From Bacteroidota bacterium (GTDB lineage: Bacteria > Bacteroidota > Bacteroidia > Chitinophagales > Chitinophagaceae): a stretch of DNA of 64,000 nt. Made by a program: the position numbers and the translations under genes. Of the stretch, positions 7,510-14,982 are shown in pieces (position 1 is the first letter of the stretch; each line of letters opens with the position of its first letter). Location of the stretch: NCBI GenBank assembly GCA_947456625.1, contig CANGQJ010000001.1, positions 62,001 through 126,000 on the forward strand, read 5' to 3'. Below the pieces are notes generated by a model. That model was given only the letters and a program-made list of their open reading frames with translations, was not told the DNA's origin and did not search any database.

Positions 7510-8229
7510 ATGGAACACGTTCAAAATTTCAAAAAAGAAAAATTGTGTGAGGAGTTACGAGAACATTTATTAGTAAGAGACACACATATGGTAATTAAAA
7601 ACAAGTTTGTAAATCAGTTGTATCGTTCTAATCCTGATAAAAAAACTACAATTAATGGTTTAATGAATTATTCATATCAATATAAGTTGAATTCTTACAA
7701 TGAATATTTCAAGGAAGGGGATTATGATTCTGTTGTTTTCTTGGTTATTGAAAGACCTTGGAGACTTCAATGGATTGACGAGAATAAGGAAATGATTATT
7801 AATGAGAAGGGAGCAAAATATTATTACGAATTACTTGGTGAGGCATATAATGATACAGAAAACGCTCACGAGAATAAGGAGAAGATTATTGAGCTATTCC
7901 ATTTTGGGAAATCTCCTAAACTTATGATGAATGAGGATGAACAATCTGAATTTGAGACACTACCACAGAAATTTAAAGTTTGGAGAGGTGTTGGTGTTAA
8001 TGATGAATTTGAAGAGGATTTGATTGGTTCATCTTGGACTACAGACTATAATCGTGCCGTATTTTTTGCCGAAAGAAATTTAAGAGATGAAGACGGGTAT
8101 CCTTTGATTTTTGGACTTGAAATCGACAAAGAAGATGTTTTATCTCTTATTACACGAAGAAATGAAAACGAAGTAATCCTTGATTACTCAAAAATTAAAG
8201 AGGACAATTTAGAACACATTTACATATAA
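7510..8229 (+). CDS. ADP-ribosyltransferase-like protein (R-S-ExE)
   Basis: The C-terminal half of this 239 aa protein shows the three landmarks of arginine-type mono-ADP-ribosyltransferases: Arg159 in VWRG (157-160), the STS-like segment SSWTTD at 174-179 followed by AVFFAERN, and E219-N-E221 in RNENEVIL, which fits the ExE motif. The N-terminal 140 residues are charged and unlike known delivery domains, and no signal peptide is present, so the protein probably acts inside the cell. It lies six bases after the 111 aa gene. Toxin-like, phage-defence or phage-derived roles are all possible; related WRG/SWT proteins are common on mobile elements. No antitoxin is obvious beside it. Confidence 0.6.
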   Translation: MEHVQNFKKEKLCEELREHLLVRDTHMVIKNKFVNQLYRSNPDKKTTINGLMNYSYQYKLNSYNEYFKEGDYDSVVFLVIERPWRLQWIDENKEMIINEKGAKYYYELLGEAYNDTENAHENKEKIIELFHFGKSPKLMMNEDEQSEFETLPQKFKVWRGVGVNDEFEEDLIGSSWTTDYNRAVFFAERNLRDEDGYPLIFGLEIDKEDVLSLITRRNENEVILDYSKIKEDNLEHIYI

Positions 8230-8241
8230 AATAGAAACATA

Positions 8242-8520
8242 ATGAGATACGAGAATAATTACCCATTTGGGGGATTACAAACTGATTTACTTAAAGAAGT
8301 GATTCGTGAAGTTGTAAGAGATGAGTTTAAGTTAATTGAACATAAACTTACTCCACCCTCAAAACAACTGACACGACTTAAAGCAGCCAAAATTGCCCAA
8401 GTCTCCCCAAAAACCATTTCAAGATGGGTTGACAAAGGGTATGTTACAAACCTTGGGAAAGGCAGAAAAATCCTTGTTGAAGAGAGTGATTTGTTAAATT
8501 TTAATAACCATAAAAACTAA
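8242..8520 (+). CDS. Excisionase-like HTH protein
   Basis: The 92 aa product ends in a MerR/excisionase-type helix-turn-helix: LTRLKAAKIAQVSPKTISRW near 43-62, then DKGYVTNLGKGRKILVEESD, which forms the beta-wing and the residues that usually choose the column or row of DNA contacts. In Bacteroidota elements such a gene directly before the integrase usually encodes the recombination directionality factor. It is separated from the integrase by four bases. The alternative is a simple operon regulator. Confidence 0.8.
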   Translation: MRYENNYPFGGLQTDLLKEVIREVVRDEFKLIEHKLTPPSKQLTRLKAAKIAQVSPKTISRWVDKGYVTNLGKGRKILVEESDLLNFNNHKN

Positions 8521-8524
8521 AAAA

Positions 8525-9835
8525 ATGGCAGTATCCTTTTACATCATTAAAAACAAAAGTAATAGTAGTTCAATTTATTGTTCCATTAACTATCAAGGAA
8601 TCAATAGACTTGTTTATCAATTACCTAACTCAAAAATTAACATTAATAGTTGGGGGAAAGGTGGACTCAAAAAAGGTAAAGGACTTTTAAATGATTCAGT
8701 CTTAAAGAAACTTAAAGAGAGAATGGAAACATTTAGTAAGGATTGTGATACATTTTATCTTGAGTTTAATAATATTAATCGGCAAAATCCTACCAAAGAG
8801 GATTTCTTATCATTTTTCAAGTCAATGAAAGAACCTCAAGACTACTTTACAAATCAAGTGGTTTTTGACTTATTACCATACTTTAAACAACTCATTGAGG
8901 AAAGAAAGACAGGGCTAATTTTAAAAAGAGGTGGCACAAGATATAGTCAAGGTACTATTGCTGGTTATGAAACAACCTTGGAATTACTTAAAGAGTACAT
9001 TCAATTCAAAAAAATAAAATTCACTAATCTGTCTACCATCACAAAGGAGTTTATTTTAGGATTCGAACACTATCTGACCATTTCAAAAAATTATAAGTTG
9101 AATTACGTGTCAAATAGAAAGAAAGTCTTAAAGTCATTTCTTGAGATTTTCTATCAAGAAGGTCTGATTTCATTTAATCCATTTAAAAGATTCAAAATTC
9201 CCGTTCAATGGGAAAGAGGTGTCGGAATTGCTTTGGATGAGGATGAAATGGATGAAATGTCAAATTTAGAACTTTTAGAATTTCCACATTTAGATAAAGT
9301 TAGAGACCAATTTATGGTTTTAGCTTGGACAGGTTTGAGAGTAAGTGATTATAATAATTACAAAGAGATTAGAAAGAATGGGAATATTATTTCACTTTTC
9401 AACCAAAAGACAAAAAAACAGGTTGACCTTCCTTTATTTCCAAAACTTGAACAAGTACTCAATAAGTACAATTGGATACTACCTAAGTTGATTAGTGAAC
9501 AAAAAATGAGAATTCATTTGAAAACTATTGGAAAAATGGTTTCAGGACTAAATAGAGACATACAAATCCAATACACAAGAAGTGGTATAACAACGACAGA
9601 ATTCGTCAAACGTTACAAACATATGAGCCTACACGTAGGTAGAAGAACAATGTGTTCATATCTGGCTAAAATTGGTGTTCCGTTGTCTGAAATTCTTATT
9701 GTCTCAGGACATTCAAGTATCCGAGACCTTGAAATTTATATTCGTCCAAATCATTCTGATGTATTAAATAGTATGATTGAAAAGGTCTTAAAACGTGAAG
9801 TTTCAAGAGAAGAAGAATTAGTCAAAATCCAATAA
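8525..9835 (+). CDS. Tyrosine recombinase/integrase
   Basis: The 436 aa length and order (arm-binding N-terminus 1-100, SAM-like core-binding domain about 110-215, catalytic domain about 235-425) match Bacteroidota phage-type integrases. The catalytic set is present: Arg272 in TGLRVSD, Lys near 295-298, His370-x-x-Arg373 in SLHVGRRT, His396 in SGHSS, and the nucleophile Tyr405 in DLEIYIRP. The enzyme should recombine the element with the tRNA-Lys 3' end, which begins 92 bases after its stop. It is transcribed toward the attachment site. Confidence 0.95.
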   Translation: MAVSFYIIKNKSNSSSIYCSINYQGINRLVYQLPNSKININSWGKGGLKKGKGLLNDSVLKKLKERMETFSKDCDTFYLEFNNINRQNPTKEDFLSFFKSMKEPQDYFTNQVVFDLLPYFKQLIEERKTGLILKRGGTRYSQGTIAGYETTLELLKEYIQFKKIKFTNLSTITKEFILGFEHYLTISKNYKLNYVSNRKKVLKSFLEIFYQEGLISFNPFKRFKIPVQWERGVGIALDEDEMDEMSNLELLEFPHLDKVRDQFMVLAWTGLRVSDYNNYKEIRKNGNIISLFNQKTKKQVDLPLFPKLEQVLNKYNWILPKLISEQKMRIHLKTIGKMVSGLNRDIQIQYTRSGITTTEFVKRYKHMSLHVGRRTMCSYLAKIGVPLSEILIVSGHSSIRDLEIYIRPNHSDVLNSMIEKVLKREVSREEELVKIQ

Positions 9836-9870
9836 ATCAAAAATGATTTTTGCTAAAGGAATTGCTAATA

Positions 9871-9932
9871 GGGAATCACTAAAACAACAAAACCCACGAT
9901 AAACGTGGGTTTTATATTGTTTTAAGTGATCC
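9871..9932. repeat. Long imperfect inverted repeat at the attachment end
   Basis: The left arm 9871-9898 (GGGAATCACT, then AAAACAAC, then AAAACCCACG) pairs with the right arm 9904-9932 (CGTGGGTTTT, then ATATTGTTTT, then AAGTGATCCC) around a 5-base loop, with only a few bulges. The right arm includes the last six bases of tRNA-Lys. A pseudo-copy of the tRNA acceptor end therefore faces the real one across the terminator hairpin, a likely integrase core-site arrangement. Confidence 0.65.
9889..9913. terminator. Bidirectional terminator, integrase / tRNA-Lys
   Basis: A 10-bp perfect stem (AAAACCCACG / CGTGGGTTTT) with loop ATAAA. Because the arms end in A and T runs, it can stop transcription of the integrase from the left and of tRNA-Lys from the right. 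Confidence 0.8.
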
Positions 9933-9999
9933 CGCTGGGACTCGAACCCAGGGCCCATACATTAAAAGTGTATTGCTCTACCAACTGAGCTACGGAATC
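9927..9999 (-). tRNA. tRNA-Lys(TTT)
   Basis: A 73-nt cloverleaf on the minus strand. The acceptor GATTCCG pairs with CGGGATC and is followed by discriminator A; the anticodon stem ATACA/TGTAT holds the loop CTTTTAA with anticodon TTT; the T arm contains GGTTCGAGTCC. CCA is not encoded. Its 3' end faces the integrase and serves as the likely attachment site of the element. Confidence 0.97.
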
Positions 10000-10024
10000 T
10001 GACCGTTTTCCCTTTTGAGGAGTG

Positions 10025-10055
10025 CAAAAATAAGCATAAAATAAAACTATCCAAA
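10025..10055 (-). promoter_or_regulatory. Promoter of tRNA-Lys
   Basis: On the minus strand TTTG (10052-10055) and TATTTTTG (10025-10032) are exactly 19 bases apart, a full Bacteroidota promoter. The -7 box and following GCACTCC are identical to those of the tRNA-Gly promoter at 52939. Confidence 0.85.
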
Positions 10056-10120
10056 TAAATGGGTACTTTTATTTTCAACATGTTAAATAGCTGCAAAATG
10101 CTTCATCTTTATTTTAGAAC

Positions 10121-10128
10121 TACATTTG
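10121..10128 (+). promoter_or_regulatory. -7 box of the SDR gene
   Basis: TACATTTG matches TANNTTTG and lies 15 bases before the chosen ATG at 10144. No TTTG was found at the ideal -33 distance. Confidence 0.45.
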
Positions 10129-10143
10129 TGTAAATTCAATCTC

Positions 10144-10950
10144 ATGGCTAATTTCAACGGAAAAATAGTGTTAATTACTGGTGGGTCTGATGGTATTGGC
10201 AAGGCACTTGTGTCACAATTTTTAACATTGGGAGCAAAGGTGGCTACTTGTGCCAGAAATAATGAAAAATTAGCATTGCTGCACACTCAATTTTTAACGG
10301 ACAATTTATTTACAGAGCAAGTAGATGTTACAAGTGAAACGCAAGTTAATTTATGGATACAAGAAGTTGCTGATAAGTGGGGTGGCATTGATATTGTCAT
10401 TAATAATGCAGGCATTTCCATGCGTGCATTGGTAAGCGAGGTAAGTCTTGAAACCCTTAAAAATGTCATGGATATTAATTTTTGGGGAAGCGTTTATACC
10501 ACAAAAGCAGCACTTGCGTATGTTCAAAAAGCAAGCGGAGTTATTGTGGGAGTTTCCAGTATTGCCGGTTATAGAGGCCTTCCTGGCAGGAGTGGGTACT
10601 CGGCATCCAAATATGCATTAAATGGATGGTTGGAGGCCTTAAAAACCGAATTGTATGGATCTGGCACCCATGTGATGTGGGTTTGTCCAGGGTTTACTAG
10701 TTCTAATATCAGAAACGCGGCACTGGATAAAAATGCACAAGCGCAGGGTGAATCACCCATGGATGAAGCAGCAATGATGAGTTCCGAGGAATGCGCAAGT
10801 CATATCATAAAAGCGATTATAAAACGTAAGCGGACACTGGTTTTGACCTTCACAGGGAAGCGTACCGTTTTCATGAATAAATTTTTCCCTGGACTTGCCG
10901 ATAAGTTAGCGTATCAATTCTTTTTCAAGAATGGCAAATTGGTAAAATAA
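10144..10950 (+). CDS. SDR-family oxidoreductase
   Basis: This is a classical short-chain dehydrogenase of 268 aa, NAD(P)-dependent and probably cytosolic. Residues 12-19 form the cofactor loop TGGSDGIG, NNAG follows near residue 88, and the catalytic set is Ser near 138-139 (GVSSIAGY) with YSASK near 151-155. The C-terminal GKRTVFMNKFFPGLADKL resembles SDRs annotated as 3-ketoacyl or sphinganine reductase-like, but the substrate cannot be named. The start at 10144 is chosen because it lies 15 bases after a TACATTTG box; the frame extends upstream only through a TTG. The SAM hydrolase follows within 30 bases and probably shares its transcript. Confidence 0.9.
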   Translation: MANFNGKIVLITGGSDGIGKALVSQFLTLGAKVATCARNNEKLALLHTQFLTDNLFTEQVDVTSETQVNLWIQEVADKWGGIDIVINNAGISMRALVSEVSLETLKNVMDINFWGSVYTTKAALAYVQKASGVIVGVSSIAGYRGLPGRSGYSASKYALNGWLEALKTELYGSGTHVMWVCPGFTSSNIRNAALDKNAQAQGESPMDEAAMMSSEECASHIIKAIIKRKRTLVLTFTGKRTVFMNKFFPGLADKLAYQFFFKNGKLVK

Positions 10951-10979
10951 AAAACCGTTTTAAACGTTACTAATTGGAT

Positions 10980-11801
10980 ATGCCCGTTATAACTTTAACA
11001 TCAGACATAGGCCAAGAGGATTTTATCATTGGCGCAGTGAAGGGCCAAATTTTGTCAATCATACCAGGATGTTCCATTGCGGACATTACACATCAACTTT
11101 CTAGCAAAAACTATTTACAAGGCGCTTATATTTTTAACAACGCTGCCAAGCATTATCCTGCTGGAACGGTTCATATGGTGCTTGTTAATTTTTTTCAGTA
11201 TCCACAGGAACATGTACTTTTTGCACACTACAATGGGCATTTTTTTGTAGTGCCAGATAATGGTTTTTTAACCATGATGTTGGGATTAAAACCTAAAGAC
11301 ATTTTTAAAATTGATATTAAATCGGCTAATACATTTGTTCAAATAACAGAGCGTATTGTTGAGGGTATCGCTTACTTTTTTGCATCAGGTAATTTAGCCG
11401 ATGCTGGGGAACCCGCTGGTGAAATACTTGAAATTTATCCTACTCAGCCAAAGTTTGATACCAATTGGATGGAGGGTCAAATTATATTTATTGATCAGTT
11501 TGAGAACGTAGTGGTGAATATTAGGCAAGAGGAATTTGAGGCCCATGCCAAGGGAAGGCCCTTTAAAATTGTCTTTACCCGAAACGAAACTATTGAGGGG
11601 TTAAGCCGAAATTATGGGGCAGTGCCCATTGCCGATAAGCTGGCTTGGTTTAATTCAGCAGGTTATTTAGAAATTTCGGTACGCGGGGGCAATATGGCCG
11701 GGTTATTTGGCCTAAGCAAATACGATGAAAATCAAATGAGTAAGCAAAGACCTAATGACAATAAGTGGTTTTTCCAAATGGTCCGCGTTTTCTTTGAATA
11801 G
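10980..11801 (+). CDS. SAM hydroxide adenosyltransferase (DUF62)
   Basis: The 273 aa product belongs to the chlorinase/fluorinase-related DUF62 family, which in most bacteria hydrolyses S-adenosylmethionine to adenosine and methionine. The N-terminal TLTSDIGQEDFIIGAVKG corresponds to the family's TLTTDFG...D..VG..KG motif, with Ile in place of Phe. PDNGFLT near 95-101 and the C-terminal NYGAVPIADKLAWFNSAG are also typical. ATG at 10980 is preferred over a TTG two codons earlier. It follows the SDR gene on the same strand. A possible link with ahcY further on is only that both concern SAM products. Confidence 0.85.
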   Translation: MPVITLTSDIGQEDFIIGAVKGQILSIIPGCSIADITHQLSSKNYLQGAYIFNNAAKHYPAGTVHMVLVNFFQYPQEHVLFAHYNGHFFVVPDNGFLTMMLGLKPKDIFKIDIKSANTFVQITERIVEGIAYFFASGNLADAGEPAGEILEIYPTQPKFDTNWMEGQIIFIDQFENVVVNIRQEEFEAHAKGRPFKIVFTRNETIEGLSRNYGAVPIADKLAWFNSAGYLEISVRGGNMAGLFGLSKYDENQMSKQRPNDNKWFFQMVRVFFE

Positions 11802-11823
11802 TCCCTTTTTTGGGGTATTTTTG
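11793..11823 (+). promoter_or_regulatory. Promoter of lpdA
   Basis: TTTG (11793-11796), 19 bases, then TATTTTTG (11816-11823). The -33 box lies inside the last codons of the preceding gene, so lpdA is an independent unit. The ATG follows 34 bases after the -7 box. Confidence 0.85.
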
Positions 11824-11857
11824 CACCCTCATTCAATTACTCAAAAACACACACAAA

Positions 11858-13267
11858 ATGGCATACGACGTTATCGTAATAGGTAGTGGTCCTGGTGGTT
11901 ATCCTGCGGCTATCCGAGCTTCTCAATTAGGTTTAAAAGTTGCAATTGTAGAAAAGGAAAGTTTAGGTGGAGTTTGTTTAAACTGGGGATGTATACCAAC
12001 AAAAGCTTTATTAAAAAGTGCTCAGGTTTATGAGTACTTAAAACATAGCGCAGATTATGGTATTACGGCTACCGGAGTGAATCATGATTTTGGAAAAGTA
12101 ATTTCTCGAAGTCGTGGCGTTGCCGATAAAATGAGCAAGGGCGTTCAATTCTTAATGAAGAAAAATAAGATTGACGTAGTAATGGGCTATGGTAAAGTTT
12201 TATCAAGAGGTAAAGTAGAAGTAAAAGCGGCTGATGGTTCAACACAAGTGTTGGATACAAAATATATTGCAATTGCAACAGGTGGTCGTTCAAGAGAATT
12301 ACCAAATTTACCACAGGATGGTAAAAAAGTGTTGGGTTACCGTGAAGCAATGGTAATGCAAACACAACCAAAGAGCATGATTATTGTTGGTAGTGGAGCA
12401 ATAGGTGTTGAGTTCGCTTATGTTTACAATAGCATGGGCACTAAAGTAACTATTGTTGAATTCTTACCAAGAATTGTTCCAGTAGAGGATGAGGATATTT
12501 CAAAAGAGTTAGAGAAGCAATACAAAAAACAAGGCATTGAAATTATGACAAATGCTTCAGTAGAATCATTGGATACTACAGGAGCTGGTGTGAAAGCAAA
12601 AGTAAAATTACAAGACGGTTCATTTGTAACATTAGAAGCCGATGTGGTATTAAGTGCAGTGGGTGTGGTAGCGAATTTAGAAAATTTAGGTTTAGAATCT
12701 AACGGCATTAAAACCGATAAAGGCCGCATTATTGTAGATAAATACCAACAAACAAGTATTGCGGGTATTTATGCATTAGGCGACTGTTCTCCTGGCCAAG
12801 CATTAGCGCATGTTGCTGCTAAAGAAGGTATTAATGCTGCCGAGCATATGGCTTATTTAGAAAAGAAAAACGCTCATTTGCCAGAAGGTATTGACTATAA
12901 CAATATTCCAGGTTGTACCTATTGTACTCCAGAAATTTCAAGTGTGGGTTATACCGAGAAAGCAGCTAAAGAAGCAGGCTATGAAATTAAAGTAGGTAAG
13001 TTTCCATTTATGGCAAGTGGTAAAGCATCTGCTGCTGGAGCAACCGAAGGTTTTGTAAAAGTAATCTTTGATGCGAAGTATGGTGAGTTCTTAGGATGTC
13101 ATATGATTGGTATGAATGTTACTGAGATGATTGCAGAAGCAGTAGTTGCTCGTAAATTAGAAACCACTGCGCATGAAATTTTAAATGCAATTCATCCGCA
13201 TCCAACCATGAGCGAAGGTTTAAAAGAAGCAGTTGCTGCTGCTTATGGCGAAGCAATTGACATCTAA
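11858..13267 (+). CDS. lpdA: Dihydrolipoyl dehydrogenase
   Basis: This is the E3 flavoprotein of 2-oxoacid dehydrogenase and glycine-cleavage complexes, reoxidising lipoamide with NAD+. From ATG at 11858 it is 469 aa. FAD-binding GSGPGG spans 9-14, the redox disulfide is Cys40/Cys45 in GGVCLNWGCIPTK, a second GSGAIGVEFA motif near 178-187 binds NAD, ALGDCS ends the FAD domain, and the C-terminal HPHPTMSE supplies the catalytic His-Glu pair. A frame extension to 11810 exists, but the promoter's -7 box lies inside it, so the ATG is preferred. The gene has its own promoter and terminator; no E1 or E2 gene is in the window. Confidence 0.97.
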   Translation: MAYDVIVIGSGPGGYPAAIRASQLGLKVAIVEKESLGGVCLNWGCIPTKALLKSAQVYEYLKHSADYGITATGVNHDFGKVISRSRGVADKMSKGVQFLMKKNKIDVVMGYGKVLSRGKVEVKAADGSTQVLDTKYIAIATGGRSRELPNLPQDGKKVLGYREAMVMQTQPKSMIIVGSGAIGVEFAYVYNSMGTKVTIVEFLPRIVPVEDEDISKELEKQYKKQGIEIMTNASVESLDTTGAGVKAKVKLQDGSFVTLEADVVLSAVGVVANLENLGLESNGIKTDKGRIIVDKYQQTSIAGIYALGDCSPGQALAHVAAKEGINAAEHMAYLEKKNAHLPEGIDYNNIPGCTYCTPEISSVGYTEKAAKEAGYEIKVGKFPFMASGKASAAGATEGFVKVIFDAKYGEFLGCHMIGMNVTEMIAEAVVARKLETTAHEILNAIHPHPTMSEGLKEAVAAAYGEAIDI

Positions 13268-13286
13268 CTATTTTAGATAAATACTT

Positions 13287-13327
13287 AATGGCTCGTAATT
13301 CAAATTATTTTGAATGCGGGCCATTTT
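13287..13327 (+). terminator. Terminator after lpdA
   Basis: A stem-loop with outer stem AATGGC/GCCATT and inner stem ATTCAAA/TTTGAAT, followed by five T residues, lies 20 bases after the lpdA stop. Confidence 0.7.
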
Positions 13328-13348
13328 TAATAAGAATGAATACAGCAC

Positions 13349-14935
13349 ATGAAGTACGAAAAAGAAATTAATAGGCGTAAAACTTTTGCAATTATCTCTC
13401 ACCCGGATGCTGGTAAAACTACCTTAACGGAAAAGTTGTTGTTATTTGGTGGTGCCATTCAAACAGCAGGTGCGGTAAAAAGCAATAAAATAAAAAAGCA
13501 CGCTACTTCGGATTTCATGGAAATTGAGCGTCAAAGAGGTATCTCGGTGGCTACATCGGTAATGTCATTTGAGTACAAGGGCAACTTAATTAATTTATTG
13601 GATACACCAGGCCACAAGGACTTTGCAGAGGATACCTATCGTACTTTAACTGCAGTGGACAGTGTAATATTGGTAATAGATAGTGTAAACGGAGTAGAAC
13701 CACAAACGCGCCGTTTAATGGAAGTATGTAGCATGCGTGCAACACCGGTTATTGTATTTATTAACAAGATGGATCGTGACGGAAAAAATAGGTTTGATTT
13801 ATTAGAAGAAATAGAAGCAGAATTAAAAATTTCCTTACACCCCATGACCTGGCCCATTAATAGTGGTAAGGAATTTAAAGGGGTATATAATTTGCATGAT
13901 AAAAGCCTTCGTTTATTTACTGCAAGCACAAAAGCCGACGATGAGGATGTAGTAGCCATTGAAAATTTATCAAGCCCTGTATTGCAGCAAAAAGTAGGGG
14001 ACAGGGATGCCGATTTATTAAGAGAAGATGTGGAATTAATTGATGGAGTATATGGTGCACTCAATCCGTCGGACTACCTAGAAGGTAAAATTGCGCCGGT
14101 ATTTTTTGGTTCGGCAGTAAATAATTTTGGGGTACAAGAAATGCTAGACACCTTTATTCAAATTGCACCCACTCCTAGGGATCGTGATACAAGTGTTAGG
14201 AAAGTGCAAGCGGGTGAAGATAAGTTTAGTGGATTTATATTTAAAATACATGCCAATTTGGACCCTAAGCACCGTGATCGTATTGCTTTTATGCGCGTGT
14301 GTAGCGGTAAGTTTGAACGTAATACTTATTACAAACACGTTCGTTTAGAAAAGGATGTTCGTTTTACAAACCCTTATACTTTTTTGGCGCGCAGTAAGGA
14401 TATTGTGGAGGATGCCTATCCTGGTGATGTGGTTGGTTTATTTGATACAGGTAATTTTAAAATAGGGGATACACTTACCGAAGGAGAAAAGTTTTATTTC
14501 ACAGGGATACCAACTTTTTCTCCCGAGATATTTAAGGAACTAGTTAACAAGGATCCAATGAAAACAAAACAATTGGAAAAAGGAATTCAACAGTTAACCG
14601 ATGAAGGTGTTGCGCAGTTGTTTACACAGTTTGGCGGCAATAAAAAAATTATTGGTTGCGTAGGTGATTTACAGTTTGAAGTAATACAATACCGTTTGTT
14701 GCAAGAGTATGGTGCGGCTTGTGAATTTAGAACACTTCCTTTTTACAAAGCTTGTTGGTTAACGGCTACAGATAAAAATAAGTTAAACGACTTTTTGCGA
14801 TTCAAACAACAAAATGCAGCCGAGGACAAGGATGGATCGCCCGTTTATTTAGCACAAAGTGAATGGTTCTTAAATACAGAAATTACCAATAACCCCGACA
14901 TTACTTTTCATTTTACCAATGAAGTAAACAAATAA
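13349..14935 (+). CDS. prfC: Peptide chain release factor 3
   Basis: This is the class II release-factor GTPase that recycles RF1/RF2 from the ribosome. The 528 aa length is normal. G1 is [10 protein letters not shown] near 17-26, switch II is DTPGHKDF near 90-97, and NKMDR near 144-148 gives guanine specificity; the IERQRGISV segment near 63-71 is the switch I region. The C-terminal part with [18 protein letters not shown] is specific to RF3 as opposed to EF-G. It lies after the lpdA terminator and before rimO with 47 bases between, so prfC and rimO may form a translation-related pair. Confidence 0.97.
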   Translation: MKYEKEINRRKTFAIISHPDAGKTTLTEKLLLFGGAIQTAGAVKSNKIKKHATSDFMEIERQRGISVATSVMSFEYKGNLINLLDTPGHKDFAEDTYRTLTAVDSVILVIDSVNGVEPQTRRLMEVCSMRATPVIVFINKMDRDGKNRFDLLEEIEAELKISLHPMTWPINSGKEFKGVYNLHDKSLRLFTASTKADDEDVVAIENLSSPVLQQKVGDRDADLLREDVELIDGVYGALNPSDYLEGKIAPVFFGSAVNNFGVQEMLDTFIQIAPTPRDRDTSVRKVQAGEDKFSGFIFKIHANLDPKHRDRIAFMRVCSGKFERNTYYKHVRLEKDVRFTNPYTFLARSKDIVEDAYPGDVVGLFDTGNFKIGDTLTEGEKFYFTGIPTFSPEIFKELVNKDPMKTKQLEKGIQQLTDEGVAQLFTQFGGNKKIIGCVGDLQFEVIQYRLLQEYGAACEFRTLPFYKACWLTATDKNKLNDFLRFKQQNAAEDKDGSPVYLAQSEWFLNTEITNNPDITFHFTNEVNK

Positions 14936-14982
14936 AGGCTCCAACAAATAAATAAGCGATTCATTCGTTTTAAAAAAATACT

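Larger units (their letters stand above)
1..9927. mobile_element. Integrative element at tRNA-Lys, right part
   Basis: A tyrosine recombinase gene and an excisionase-like gene lie directly beside the 3' end of tRNA-Lys, the usual layout of an integrated element. The cargo is a restriction-modification pair, an HUH Rep-like protein, a ParB-methyltransferase fusion, an ADP-ribosyltransferase-like protein and unknown small genes; no housekeeping gene is present. The tetranucleotide GATC is absent from the whole stretch and first appears at 9928 inside the tRNA, so composition and gene content agree on the boundary. The left end lies outside the window, so size and class are open; the Rep-like gene together with an integrase suggests an element that can both replicate or transfer and integrate (inference). 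Confidence 0.85.

Noticed and set aside
12069-12729. Long antisense frames inside lpdA
   Set aside because: Typical shadow frames of a conserved gene with regular codon use.
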